64,000 nt of DNA from Salinicola corii (GCF_008298015.1 NZ_VTPX01000006.1:204254-268253); one strand, 5' to 3'; shown: positions 35,817-45,290, counted from the first letter of the stretch. Notes: generated from the letters alone by a model not told the origin. A program made the numbers and translations.

Positions 35817-37034
35817 ATGGCGGCCAGCGACGACGCGCAGGCGCTAGCGGGACTCAAGGTGGTGGAACTGGGCCAGTTGATCGCCGGGCCCTTCGCCAGC
35901 AAGCTGCTTGGCGAGTTCGGAGCGGACGTGGTCAAGATCGAGCCGCCTGGGACGGGTGATCCGCTGCGCAAGTGGCGGGTGCTCAAGGACGACACCTCGC
36001 TGTGGTGGCACGTCCAGACCCGCAACAAGCGCTCGCTGGCGCTGGACCTGCGCTCGGTGGAGGGGCAGGAGGTCGTGCGCCGGCTCATCGACGAGGCGGA
36101 TATCGTGATCGAGAACTTTCGTCCCGGTACGCTGGAGAAGTGGGGGCTGGGCTGGGAGGCGCTGAGCGAACGCAACCCCGGCCTGATCATGGTGCGTATC
36201 TCCGGCTACGGGCAGACCGGCCCTTATCGCGATCGGCCGGGATTCGGCGTCATCGGCGAGGCGATGGGCGGGCTGCGCTACCTTTCGGGTCATCCCGATC
36301 AACCCTCGGTGCGCGTGGGGATCAGCATCGGCGATTCGCTGTCGGCGCTGTACGGCGTGATCGGCGCCTTGCTGGCACTGCAGGAGCGTCATCGCAGCGG
36401 CCAGGGGCAGTACATCGACGTTGCGCTCTACGAATCGGTATTCGCGATGATGGAGAGCCTGATCCCCGAATACGACAATGCCGGGGCGATTCGCGAACCC
36501 AGCGGCAGCGCCTTGCCGGGCATCACGCCCTCCAATGCCTATCCCTGCGCGTCGGACGATGGAGAGGGTGAGGAGTACGTGCTGATCGCCGGCAACGGCG
36601 ACAGTATCTTCAAGCGCCTGATGGCGGCGATCGGCCGCCAGGATCTCGCCGACGATCCGCGTTTCGCCCACAACGACGGCCGCAGCCGGCACGCCGAGCT
36701 GATCGATGGCGCCATCGCGGACTGGACCCGCCGCCACCGGCGAGACTACGTGCTCGACGTGCTGGAGAGCGCTCACGTGCCGGTGGGCTATCCGTATACG
36801 GCCAAGGATATCGTCGCCGATCCGCACTACCTGGCCCGGGAGATGATCGAGACCATTCGTCTGGGTGATGGCGAATCGCTCAAGGTGCCCGGCGTGCTGC
36901 CCAAGCTGAGCCGCACGCCGGGACGAATCGAAGGTGGCGGCCCGGCGCTTGGGCAGCACACGCAGAATGTCCTCGACGAGCTGGGCATCGACCGCGAAAC
37001 CCAGGCAAGAATGCGCGAAAGAGGAGTGATCTGA
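35817..37034 (+). CDS. CaiB/BaiF family CoA-transferase (Glu at the usual nucleophile position)
   Basis: 405 residues from ATG 35817, preceded by AAGGAG. N-terminal GLKVVELGQLIAGPFASKLL, FGADVVKIEPPGTGDPLRKW, IVIENFRPGTLEKWGLG and ISGYGQTGPYRDRPGFG place it in family III. At the site equivalent to the catalytic Asp (LLD in the paralogue at 5857), it reads YIDVALYESVFAMME, that is Glu. Several homologues from memory share this, so it may be a functional subgroup. It overlaps the lyase gene by one base (TGATG) and would activate the acid that the lyase cleaves. Confidence 0.85.
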   Translation: MAASDDAQALAGLKVVELGQLIAGPFASKLLGEFGADVVKIEPPGTGDPLRKWRVLKDDTSLWWHVQTRNKRSLALDLRSVEGQEVVRRLIDEADIVIENFRPGTLEKWGLGWEALSERNPGLIMVRISGYGQTGPYRDRPGFGVIGEAMGGLRYLSGHPDQPSVRVGISIGDSLSALYGVIGALLALQERHRSGQGQYIDVALYESVFAMMESLIPEYDNAGAIREPSGSALPGITPSNAYPCASDDGEGEEYVLIAGNGDSIFKRLMAAIGRQDLADDPRFAHNDGRSRHAELIDGAIADWTRRHRRDYVLDVLESAHVPVGYPYTAKDIVADPHYLAREMIETIRLGDGESLKVPGVLPKLSRTPGRIEGGGPALGQHTQNVLDELGIDRETQARMRERGVI

Positions 37035-37975
37035 TGACGGAAGCGAACACGCAAGCCCGCGTCGCCATCAATGATGTGGCGCCGCGAGACGGCCTTCAGA
37101 TCGAATCGCGCTTCGTGCCGACGCAAGAGAAGATCCGGTTGATCGATGCGCTGTCTCGTACCGGGCTGGCGAAGATCGAGGCGACCTCGTTCACTTCGCC
37201 CAAGGCGATTCCCAGCCTGCGCGACGCCGAGGAAGTCATGCGCGGCATCGAGCGTGTATCGGGTGTCGACTATGTCGTGCTGGTGCCCAACGAGAAGGGC
37301 GCCGAACGCGCGCTGGCTTGCGGGGTCGACGAAATCAATCTGGTGCTGTCGGCCAGCGACAGTCATGGTCGCGCCAATCTGCGCATGACCGCGGAGCAAT
37401 CGCTCGAGCGCTTCGCCAATATTCTCGAGATCACCAAGGGCAGCGGCGTGTTCGTCAACGCCTCGATCTCGACGGCGTTTGGCTGCCCGTTCGAGGGCGA
37501 GGTGCCATTCAAGCGGGTACTCTCGATCACCGAAAAGCTGCTGGCGCTGGGCGTGCAGGGAATCTCTCTCTGCGACACTACCGGCATGGCCAACCCGCGC
37601 CAGGTTGCCGATCTCTGCCGCGAGACGCTGAGCCGGTGGCCGTGGCTGCCGGTGACGATTCATCTGCACAATACGCGCGGCATGGGGTTGGCCAATGCGC
37701 TGGTAGCGTGGCAGAACGGCATTACCCGGTTCGACGCCTCGCTGGGTGGCCTGGGGGGCTGTCCGTACGCGCCCGGCGCCACCGGCAACGTGTGCAGCGA
37801 GGACCTGGTCCACATGTTCGAGCAGATGGGGGTGGGGACCGGGGTCGATCTCGACCGGCTGATCGCCGCAGCCGAGCTGCTGCCGGCGATGATCGGCCAC
37901 GACGTGCCGGGCCAAGTGGTCAAGGCTGGCACGTCGGATCGCCGCTATCCGCTGCCGGAGACGGCCAACGGGTGA
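37034..37975 (+). CDS. Hydroxymethylglutaryl-CoA lyase family protein
   Basis: 313-residue TIM-barrel lyase of the HMGL-like family, which cleaves 3-hydroxyacyl-CoA esters such as HMG-CoA to acetoacetate and acetyl-CoA. Catalytic and metal motifs are present: VAPRDGLQIESRFVPTQEKI, EATSFTSPKAIPSLRDAEEV, IHLHNTRGMGLANALVAW and the cysteine loop SLGGLGGCPYAPGATGNVCS. All expected residues seem intact. Coupling with a CoA-transferase suggests growth on a free acid, for example 3-hydroxy-3-methylglutarate or citramalate; leucine catabolism is less likely because the other liu genes are absent. Confidence 0.86.
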   Translation: MTEANTQARVAINDVAPRDGLQIESRFVPTQEKIRLIDALSRTGLAKIEATSFTSPKAIPSLRDAEEVMRGIERVSGVDYVVLVPNEKGAERALACGVDEINLVLSASDSHGRANLRMTAEQSLERFANILEITKGSGVFVNASISTAFGCPFEGEVPFKRVLSITEKLLALGVQGISLCDTTGMANPRQVADLCRETLSRWPWLPVTIHLHNTRGMGLANALVAWQNGITRFDASLGGLGGCPYAPGATGNVCSEDLVHMFEQMGVGTGVDLDRLIAAAELLPAMIGHDVPGQVVKAGTSDRRYPLPETANG

Positions 37976-37987
37976 GCTTCGGCGGGG

Positions 37988-39319
37988 TCAGGCCGCTGTC
38001 GCGTCGCGCTGGTGCACTAGGCGGCCGTTGGCCCAGGTTGCTGCCACCGTGCGGTCGTCGCCCAGCATCATCATGGCAAACAGGCGCTCCGACAGGGTCG
38101 TGGCCTGGGACAGGCGGCGTGCCATCAACGGGGTGGATCGGGGATCGAGAACGGCGATATCCGCCTCGAACCCCGGCTGCAGGCTGCCGATCCTGTCGTC
38201 CAGATGCAGCGCCCGGGCGTTGCCCAGGGTGAGCCGATAGAACCCCTGCCAACCGGTCAGGGCCTGGCCGAGCAGGGCACCGACCTGATAGGCGCCCTGC
38301 AGGGTGCCGAGGCCGGAGAGCGAGGTGCCGCCGCCGACATCGCTGGCCAGCGACGTCATCAACCCCGCCTCCCGGCAGGCCAGGCGATCCATCAGTCCAC
38401 TGCCGAGGAACAGGTTCGAGGTGGGGCAGAAGGCGATGTTGGCGCCTCCCTGCGCCAGTCGGCGGCGCTGCTCCCCGTTGAGGTGGATGCCGTGGGCGAA
38501 GGTGCTGCGCGGGCCGACGAGTCCATGGCGCTCGTAGACATCGAGATAGTCACGGCTTTCCGGAAACAGCTCGGCCACCCAGGCGATTTCGCCGCGATTT
38601 TCCGACAGGTGGGTCTGCAGGTAGAGATCGGGGGCGTTGCGTAGCACGCCGCCCACGGCGTCGAGCTGCTCGCGGGTGGAGGTCGGCGCGAAGCGCGGCG
38701 TCAGGGTGTAGTCGAGACGATCGCGGCCATGCCAGTCGGCGATCAGCCGCTCGCTGTCGCGGACGCCGCCCAGGGTGTCGTCGGTCAGGGCGTCGGGCGC
38801 ATGGCGGTCCATCAGCACCTTGCCGGCGATCATGCGCAGCTGGCGGCTCTGGGCCGCCGCGAAGAAGCTGTCCACCGAGATTGGGTGCGACGAGCAGAAC
38901 ACCTGCGCGGTGGTGGTGCCGACCCGCAGCATCTCGTCGAGGAACCGCTCGGCGCCGGCCCGGGCGTGTTCGGCATCGGCGAACCGGCATTCGGCGGGAA
39001 AGGTGTAGTCGTTGAGCCAGTCGAGCAGCTCGCGGCCATAGGACGCCATGATGTCGAGCTGGACGTAGTGAACGTGGCTGTCGATGAAGCCCGGCATCAT
39101 CAGCTTGTCGCGGTAGTCGACGATCTCGATGCCGGGCGGCAACCGATCGACCAGCGCGTCGAAAGGTTCGACGGCGTGGATGTGGCCGTCGACGATCCAG
39201 ATCGCCCCATCCTCGAGATAGCGGGTGGCGCCGGCCAGCGGCACGGCGTCCTCGCCGGGATCGTCGAGACAGGTGAAGAGCGGGCCGCGAAGCAGGCGGT
39301 GGTCATTTTGCATGGTCAT
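37988..39319 (-). CDS. guaD: Guanine deaminase
   Basis: Amidohydrolase converting guanine to xanthine and ammonia, 443 residues, normal length. Metal-binding motifs are visible: MPGFIDSHVHYVQLDIMASY (HxH), YLQTHLSENRGEIAWV, STFAHGIHLNGEQRRRLAQ and LASDVGGGTSLSGLGTL. The N-terminal LLRGPLFTCLDDPGEDAV is typical of bacterial GuaD. The start overlaps the xdhC stop by 4 bp. It feeds xanthine to the xanthine dehydrogenase encoded upstream in the same operon (xdhA-xdhB-xdhC-guaD). Confidence 0.93.
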   Translation of the reverse strand: MTMQNDHRLLRGPLFTCLDDPGEDAVPLAGATRYLEDGAIWIVDGHIHAVEPFDALVDRLPPGIEIVDYRDKLMMPGFIDSHVHYVQLDIMASYGRELLDWLNDYTFPAECRFADAEHARAGAERFLDEMLRVGTTTAQVFCSSHPISVDSFFAAAQSRQLRMIAGKVLMDRHAPDALTDDTLGGVRDSERLIADWHGRDRLDYTLTPRFAPTSTREQLDAVGGVLRNAPDLYLQTHLSENRGEIAWVAELFPESRDYLDVYERHGLVGPRSTFAHGIHLNGEQRRRLAQGGANIAFCPTSNLFLGSGLMDRLACREAGLMTSLASDVGGGTSLSGLGTLQGAYQVGALLGQALTGWQGFYRLTLGNARALHLDDRIGSLQPGFEADIAVLDPRSTPLMARRLSQATTLSERLFAMMMLGDDRTVAATWANGRLVHQRDATAA

Positions 39320-40272
39320 TCTCTGGCGGAACCTATCGAGTGAGCGTTGTCGATCGGATCGGTGGTGGAAAAGGCGTGGCGAAGTCGTTCCGGTGCCGCG
39401 CCCCGCCGATCCGGTGCGTCTTGCGGCTCGTGGCGATCGGCCAGCAGCTCGGCGGCCACGCTGATCGCGATCTCGCGGGGGCGCTTGCTGGCGGTGGAGA
39501 CCAGGCCGATGGGGCAGCGAACCCGCGCCAGCGCGGCGTCATCGAATCCGGCGGCGGACAGGCGCGAGCGAAAACTGGCCCATTTGCTGCTCGAGCCGAT
39601 CATGCCGATGGACCGCAATCCCTCGCCGCCCGAGTGGGTTCGCGATAATAGTGCCGCGATCAGATCGCGGTCCTGGGCGTGGTCGTGGGTCATCACCAGC
39701 ACATGGCTGGCGAACGGGATGGCCGCCACGGCCTGGGCCACGCCTTCGGCATCCGCCGCCAGCGTCAGGGGCCGGACGCGGTCGGGATAGCGGTCGTGAG
39801 AGGCCTGAAGCGGGAATGCCCCGTCGCGGCTGTCGTACCAGTCGATGCGCCAGGGTAACGGCGCGAGCAGTTTCACCAGCGCCTGGCCGACATGCCCCGC
39901 GCCGAACAGCGTCAGGTGGCTTTCGGCGCCGGCGAAGACCTCGATCAGCACATGGACGAATCCGCCGCAGCACTGGCCGGAGCGCCCGCCCAATGGAAAC
40001 GCTTCGAGGTAGGTGCCGGACGAGACGGGCGTCGTTGCCAGATGCTGGCGAGCGGTCTCGATCACCTGCTGTTCGAAGTGGCCGCCGCCCAGGGTGTCGA
40101 TCACGTCTGCCGGCGTGACGACTAGCTTGGCGCCGGGCTCCCGCGGGGTCGAACCGGCAGCGCCGACGATGCTGGCAAGCACGTGGGGAACGGCGCACTC
40201 CTGCAGACGATGCAGCGCGGCGTGCCAGCTTTCGTGGCGATCGCGGGTTTCGAGAGAGCCGCCAGCGCTCAT
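39316..40272 (-). CDS. xdhC: Xanthine dehydrogenase accessory protein XdhC
   Basis: 318 residues from ATG 40272, which overlaps the xdhB stop by 4 bp. XdhC binds molybdenum cofactor and inserts its sulfurated form into XdhB. The N-terminal XdhC/CoxI domain has LASIVGAAGSTPREPGAKLV and LGGGHFEQQV, with GGRSGQCCGGFVHVLIEVF. A Rossmann-like domain starts at LTLFGAGHVGQALVKLLAPL, and IGMIGSSSKWASFRSRL and CPIGL follow. The reading frame is open upstream, but that part overlaps xdhB and is not used. Confidence 0.92.
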   Translation of the reverse strand: MSAGGSLETRDRHESWHAALHRLQECAVPHVLASIVGAAGSTPREPGAKLVVTPADVIDTLGGGHFEQQVIETARQHLATTPVSSGTYLEAFPLGGRSGQCCGGFVHVLIEVFAGAESHLTLFGAGHVGQALVKLLAPLPWRIDWYDSRDGAFPLQASHDRYPDRVRPLTLAADAEGVAQAVAAIPFASHVLVMTHDHAQDRDLIAALLSRTHSGGEGLRSIGMIGSSSKWASFRSRLSAAGFDDAALARVRCPIGLVSTASKRPREIAISVAAELLADRHEPQDAPDRRGAAPERLRHAFSTTDPIDNAHSIGSARE

Positions 40273-42800
40273 CGCGACGCTCCGACGTTCGCAGGCCCGG
40301 CTCGCAGCGCCTCGGCCGCCATCAGTACCCGCTCCGGCGTGGCGGGGGTATCCAGCGGCGGGCTGACCCGATAGCCGGTGAGGCTCGACAGCGCGTCGCG
40401 CAACGCCGACCAGACCGAGATACCCAGCATGAAGGGGGGTTCGCCCACGGCCTTGGAGCGATAGAGGCTGGCCTGGGAGTTGGGATGGCCTTCGAGCAGT
40501 TCGACGTTGAAGATCGGCGGCAGGTCGCCGAAGGTCGGGATCTTGTAGGTGGCGGGGCCATCCGTCAGCAGACGGCCGTCGTCGTTCCACTTCAGCTCTT
40601 CGCTGGTCAGCCAGCCCATGCCCTGAATGAAACCGCCCTCGACCTGACCCAGGTCGATCGCCGGATTGAGCGAATCACCGACGTCATGGAGGATGTCGAC
40701 GCGCTCGACCCGGTATTCGCCGCTCAAGGTGTCGACACGCACTTCGCTGACCGACGCGCCGTAGGCAAAGTAGTAGAACGGCCGCCCCTGGCCGCTATCG
40801 CGATCGTAATGAATCAGCGGGGTGGAATAGAAACCGGTCGCCGACAGCGATACCCGGCCGAGATAGGCCGCCTGGATCAGTTCTCCCCACGACACCGCGG
40901 GCGTCACCGCGCCGATGTCGGAGACGAGCTTGCCGTTCTCGAGATGTAGCCCTTCGCGGTCGAATTGATAGTGCTCGGCGGCGAAATCGAGCAGGCGCTG
41001 ACGGATCTGGGTAGCGGCATCGCGCGCGGCCATGCCGTTCAGGTCCGCGCCGCTGGAGGCCGCCGTGGGCGAGGTGTTGGGTACCTTGTCGGTGCGCGTG
41101 GCACTGATGCGCACCGATTCGAAATCGATGCCGAGTTCCCGGGCGACGACCTGGCACACCTTGGTGTGCAGGCCCTGGCCCATTTCGGTGCCACCGTGAT
41201 TGATCATCACGCTGCCGTCGGTATAGACGTGGAGCAGGGCGCCGGCCTGGTTGAGGTGCTTGGCGGTGAACGAGATGCCGAACTTGACCGGCGTGAGCGC
41301 CAGCCCGCGCTTGATCACGGCACTCTGGCGGTTGAACGCACGAATCTCGTCCCGCCGCTGCCAGTAGTCGCTGCTGCGTTCCAGGCGCTCGATGATCTCC
41401 ACCATCAGCGGATACTGGTCGACGTGCTGGCCGTAGTGAGTCGTGTCGCGACCGATGCGATAGAGGTTGCGCTTGCGCACGGTCAACGGATCTTCGCCAA
41501 CGTGGCGGGCGATATCGTCCATCGCCTGCTCGACGATCATCATGCCTTGCGGGCCGCCGAAACCACGAAACGCCGTGTTCGAGGCCATATGGGTCCGGGC
41601 CCGATGGCCGGTTACCCTCGCGGCGCCCAGCGAGTAGGCGTTGTCGGCATGGAACATGGCGCGGTCGACCACCGCTTCGGAGAGATCCGGCGAGTGGCCG
41701 CAGTCGCCGATCAGCGTCATGTCCCCGCCGAGGATCACGCCCTCGTCGTCGAAGCCCAGGCGATAGCGATTGTGGAACGGGTGGCGTTTGCCCGTGGCAC
41801 GAGTATCTTCCGCTCGTGGCAGACGTAGACGGATCGCTCGTCCGGTACGGCGTGCCAGTAGCGCGGCCATGCACGCCCACGGCGCGGCCTGGGTCTCCTT
41901 GCCGCCGAAGCCGCCACCCATGCGCCGGTTCTCCACCGTCACGGCATGAAACGGAATGTCGAGCACCTCGGCGACCAGCTTCTGGGTCTCGCTGGGATGC
42001 TGGTTGGAGGTGTAGACGGTGACGCCTTCGTCCTCGCCGGGCACGACCAGGCAGGCCTGACCCTCGAGGTAGAAATGCTCCTGGCCGCCGACGAACTGCT
42101 CCGCCTCAAGCACATGGGGCGCGTGCTCCAGCGCCTGCTGCCAGTCGCCGCTCATCTGCACGTGCGTCGGGCGCACGAACTCCCCGGCATCGGCGGCGGC
42201 AACCGGATCGAATCGGGGCGGCAGCGGCGCGATCTCGACGACTGCGGCTTTCACGGCGCGGCGTGCCTCGAGATAGCTGGTGGCGGCAATGGCGAACAGC
42301 GGCTGTCCCACATAGCTCACCTCCTCGTCGGCTAACATGGGGTCGCCGGGGAAGACGGGGCCGATATCGCGATGTCCGGGGATATGCTGTGCCGTGATCA
42401 CATCGATGACGCCAGGCATTTCCATCACCGCGCCGAGATCGAGTCGCGTTATTCGCCCGTGGGCCACGTCGCTGAGGCCCACCATGGCGTGCAGGGCGCC
42501 GTGGGGCGCCGGCAGGTCGTCGATGTATCGAGCGCGCCCGGTGACATGTTTGATGGCGCTTTCGTGGGCCTGGGCGTGGCGGGAGTTTTCTCGCGCGGGA
42601 CGTGGCGTGACGGTATCGCGTGCTACCGGTTCGTCGCCTTCGAGGCGGCCGAACGCTTCGCCAGTGCCCGTCGATTCGGACTCGATTCGAAGTGCCAGCA
42701 AGGGTTCGCTCATGGCCGCTTCCTGCGACTGGTCTGTTTCGGCCGTGGTTTCGGCGGTGGCACGCGAAGTATTGAAGACCCGCTTAGTGAGCGTACGCAT
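40269..42800 (-). CDS. xdhB: Xanthine dehydrogenase, molybdopterin-binding large subunit
   Basis: Catalytic subunit of 843 residues oxidising hypoxanthine and xanthine to urate. The start has a strong AGGAGG nine bases upstream and overlaps xdhA by 17 bp. XDH substrate-pocket residues can be recognised: Glu in QEHFYLEGQACLV, Arg in NTAFRGFGGPQGMM and the catalytic Glu in SKAVGEPPFMLGI. GGGFGGKETQ and NHGGTEMGQGLHTKV bind the cofactor. The N-terminus is about 60-80 residues longer than typical bacterial XdhB and of low complexity. The neighbouring mod operon can supply molybdate. Confidence 0.94.
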   Translation of the reverse strand: MRTLTKRVFNTSRATAETTAETDQSQEAAMSEPLLALRIESESTGTGEAFGRLEGDEPVARDTVTPRPARENSRHAQAHESAIKHVTGRARYIDDLPAPHGALHAMVGLSDVAHGRITRLDLGAVMEMPGVIDVITAQHIPGHRDIGPVFPGDPMLADEEVSYVGQPLFAIAATSYLEARRAVKAAVVEIAPLPPRFDPVAAADAGEFVRPTHVQMSGDWQQALEHAPHVLEAEQFVGGQEHFYLEGQACLVVPGEDEGVTVYTSNQHPSETQKLVAEVLDIPFHAVTVENRRMGGGFGGKETQAAPWACMAALLARRTGRAIRLRLPRAEDTRATGKRHPFHNRYRLGFDDEGVILGGDMTLIGDCGHSPDLSEAVVDRAMFHADNAYSLGAARVTGHRARTHMASNTAFRGFGGPQGMMIVEQAMDDIARHVGEDPLTVRKRNLYRIGRDTTHYGQHVDQYPLMVEIIERLERSSDYWQRRDEIRAFNRQSAVIKRGLALTPVKFGISFTAKHLNQAGALLHVYTDGSVMINHGGTEMGQGLHTKVCQVVARELGIDFESVRISATRTDKVPNTSPTAASSGADLNGMAARDAATQIRQRLLDFAAEHYQFDREGLHLENGKLVSDIGAVTPAVSWGELIQAAYLGRVSLSATGFYSTPLIHYDRDSGQGRPFYYFAYGASVSEVRVDTLSGEYRVERVDILHDVGDSLNPAIDLGQVEGGFIQGMGWLTSEELKWNDDGRLLTDGPATYKIPTFGDLPPIFNVELLEGHPNSQASLYRSKAVGEPPFMLGISVWSALRDALSSLTGYRVSPPLDTPATPERVLMAAEALRAGPANVGASR

Positions 42801-44250
42801 CGAGAATTACCTCCTGCGCCGGATCGTTGGAACCGGTATCAACGAGTGTCAGTCGCCAGCGCTCGAGCAGATTGACCGCGGCAGTCAGCCGGTAGTCGCG
42901 GGAGCCCCGTGCATCGCTCATCGGCGTGAGCGAGTCGTGAAGCGCCTGCCTGGCGGTCCTGAAGGTTGCCTGATCGGGTTTCCTGCCTTCAAGCGCGGCC
43001 TCGACGGCCTCGACCCGCAGTGGAATCGCTGCCATGCCGCCGTAAGCGACGCGCACGTCCGACAGCACGCCATCTTTCCGTCGCCAGCGAAACGCTCCCA
43101 GCAATGTTGAGATATCATCTTCGCGCCGTTTGGACAGCTTCCATACGCGCTGCTCGAAGTTGGCCTGCGGCTTGGGTAGATAGATGGCGGCCACGCATTC
43201 GCCCGGCTCGAGCGCGGTCTTCTTGTAATCCAGGAAGAATGATGCGAGCGGCAATTCACGCATTCCCTGCGGACCAGCCAGCCGCAGCCTGGCATCCAGC
43301 GTCAGCAGCACGGGCGGGGTGTCGCCGATAGGCGAGGCGTTGGCGATATTGCCGCCCACGGTGCCTCGGTTACGGATCTGGGCCGAGCCCAGCCGGGTCA
43401 GCAGATGCGCGAACGCCGGGTAGTGCTCGACCAACAGCGGCTCCCACTCTCGATAGCTCACAGCCGCACCGATCCACCAGCCATCGGCTGTCTCCTCTAT
43501 TTGACGCAGTTCCCGCACCTGGCGCAGGTCGATCAGCATTTCGAACGGTTCGAGCCGCTGGGTGGCCTCGAGCCAGAGATCGGTGGCGCCAGCGACCAGT
43601 CGGGCCTCGGGATGGCGCTGCATGGCGGCGGTGAGTTCGGCGAGTGTCGTCGGCGTCAGATAGCCGCTCTGGCCCTCGGAGGCCACTGTCGGGGAGAGTT
43701 CGCGAACCGCCCTCTCGAGGGTAGGATCATCGGCCCAGGGGGGACGGGTGTCGGCATGTTCACTCATGCTCAAGGCGGCATCTCGAATAGGGCGGTAGCC
43801 AGTACAGCGGCACAGATTGCCGCCCAGTGCTGCCTCGAGTCGATGGTCATCGAGGGGCATGCCGGGGGCCGAACGCTGCTGCTCGTGCATCACGAACAGC
43901 GACATCACGATGCCGGGCGTGCAGAATCCGCATTGGCTGCCGTGGCACGCCACCATCGACGACTGCGCCGGATGCAGCGCATCGCCCCGGGCGAGGCCTT
44001 CGACGGTGATGAGATGCGCTCCCTGAAGCTGATGCGCCGGCGTGATGCAGGCGTTGGCGGTGCGGTAAGTGAGCGACTGTTGCCCGTCTTCCGGGGAAGC
44101 GATGGCAACGGTGCAGGCGCCGCAGTCGCCGGAAGCACAGCCTTCTTTGGTGCCGTGTCGTGCCAGCGGCCCGCGCAGTAGCTCGAGCACGCTCGTCTCG
44201 GGTTCGGTCGCCACGCGCTGACGTTGGCCGTTGAGAAAGAATTCGATCAT
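42784..44250 (-). CDS. xdhA: Xanthine dehydrogenase, FeS/FAD small subunit
   Basis: 488-residue subunit carrying two [2Fe-2S] clusters and FAD. The N-terminal ferredoxin-like domain has TKEGCASGDCGACTVAI, and the second FeS domain has GSQCGFCTPGIVMSL and GGNLCRCTGYRPI. The FAD domain (from about 195) contains RLVAGATDLWLE and IRNRGTVGGNIANASPIGDT. It passes electrons from the Mo site to NAD+. It is the first gene of the purine operon; a RutR-type palindrome lies 74 bp upstream of its start and a divergent RutR-like regulator beyond that. Confidence 0.94.
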   Translation of the reverse strand: MIEFFLNGQRQRVATEPETSVLELLRGPLARHGTKEGCASGDCGACTVAIASPEDGQQSLTYRTANACITPAHQLQGAHLITVEGLARGDALHPAQSSMVACHGSQCGFCTPGIVMSLFVMHEQQRSAPGMPLDDHRLEAALGGNLCRCTGYRPIRDAALSMSEHADTRPPWADDPTLERAVRELSPTVASEGQSGYLTPTTLAELTAAMQRHPEARLVAGATDLWLEATQRLEPFEMLIDLRQVRELRQIEETADGWWIGAAVSYREWEPLLVEHYPAFAHLLTRLGSAQIRNRGTVGGNIANASPIGDTPPVLLTLDARLRLAGPQGMRELPLASFFLDYKKTALEPGECVAAIYLPKPQANFEQRVWKLSKRREDDISTLLGAFRWRRKDGVLSDVRVAYGGMAAIPLRVEAVEAALEGRKPDQATFRTARQALHDSLTPMSDARGSRDYRLTAAVNLLERWRLTLVDTGSNDPAQEVILDAYAH

Positions 44251-44636
44251 CGGTGACCTGCCATTGTCATTGTGAGGGTCGCCCGTTCATGGAATACGAA
44301 AAGGACGCCTTGCAGGAAGATTTCTGACCGATTGGTCAGCTTTTTCTAGCCTCTTCGATTCCACGTCTGATGGCAAGCCCCTGGCACCGCTTTTCAAGCA
44401 GCACGTTTCGATCTGGCGTTGTTCGAGCTCGGCTGTTCGGGGCCGAGGGCCTGCTTTCGAAGGCCTTGGAACCGTGCCGCAGGAAGACAATCGTCTGGAT
44501 TCAGCATAGCATCGGCGTCGAAAGTGTCCGCTGTCGTGCTGCGAGCTTGATGACGCGGCGGAGCGTGCTGCACACGGGGCCCGAGAGACGAACCACATAC
44601 TCGGGGAATCAATCTGGTTGGACGTAAGGAATCGAA
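44251..44636. other. Divergent promoter region between xdhA and the RutR-like gene
   Basis: 386 bp between the xdh operon (minus) and the TetR gene (plus). It holds the operator at 44324-44339, followed by a short T-run. The rest is GC-rich, with no convincing small gene. Both promoters probably lie here. Confidence 0.6.
44324..44339. promoter_or_regulatory. RutR-type operator
   Basis: CTGACCGATTGGTCAG is a 16-bp palindrome-like site matching 11 of the 14 fixed positions of the E. coli RutR consensus TTGACCAnnTGGTCAA, with the TGACC/TGGTCA core kept. It lies 74 bp upstream of the xdhA start and is divergent from a RutR-like regulator gene, so repression of xdhA by that protein is likely. Confidence 0.75.
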
Positions 44637-45290
44637 GTGGGTCATCACAACCTTCCCGAAGTGACGGTTCGGGAGCGTAACGAACAACGCATTTTCGACG
44701 CGGCGGAGAGCGTCTTCGCTCGACACGGCTATCGGGGTGCCAGCATTCAGGCGATCGCGGCGGCGGCCGGAATCCCCAAGTCCAACGTCCTCTACTACGT
44801 CGGTAGCAAGCGGCGACTCTATATCACCCTGCTCGAGCGCACGATGTGGCGTTGGAACGAGATGTTGAGCGATATGAGTGTCGATGACGACCCGGCAGAG
44901 GTGCTCGAGGCCTTCATCCGCAGCAAGATGCGTTTGAGCCAGACCCATCCACAGAGCTCGCGGCTCTTCGCCAACGAGATACTGCAAGGCGCCCCGTTTC
45001 TGAAGGAGTCGCTGTTCGGCGAAATGCGGGAGTGGGTGGAAGCCCGCGCCGAGGTCTTTCGCCAGTGGGCCGAGCGGGGGTTGATGGACCCGGTGGACCC
45101 GGTCTGGCTGATTTTTCTGATCTGGTCGGCAACGCAGCACTACGCCGACTTCGAAACGCAGATCGTCGGCATCACGCATCGCGATGCACTCGGGGAGGCG
45201 GATTTTCAGTCGGCCAGCGATTTTCTGTGCCAGGTGATCATCAAGGGCTGTGGTGTCCGGAGGTGCGATGGCGCGGTCCGAGGCGCGTGA
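44637..45290 (+). CDS. TetR-family regulator, RutR-like (purine/pyrimidine control)
   Basis: 217-residue TetR regulator. The GTG start at 44637 has TAAGGA six bases upstream. N-terminal HTH: RIFDAAESVFARHGYRGASI, AAGIPKSNVLYYVGSKRRLY. The C-terminal domain is very close to E. coli RutR by memory: SRLFANEILQGAPFLKESL, DPVWLIFLIWSATQHYADFE. RutR senses uracil or thymine and controls pyrimidine and purine genes. Here it faces the xanthine dehydrogenase operon across a RutR-type operator, so it probably represses purine breakdown until a nucleobase binds. The ligand is inferred. Confidence 0.88.
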   Translation: MGHHNLPEVTVRERNEQRIFDAAESVFARHGYRGASIQAIAAAAGIPKSNVLYYVGSKRRLYITLLERTMWRWNEMLSDMSVDDDPAEVLEAFIRSKMRLSQTHPQSSRLFANEILQGAPFLKESLFGEMREWVEARAEVFRQWAERGLMDPVDPVWLIFLIWSATQHYADFETQIVGITHRDALGEADFQSASDFLCQVIIKGCGVRRCDGAVRGA

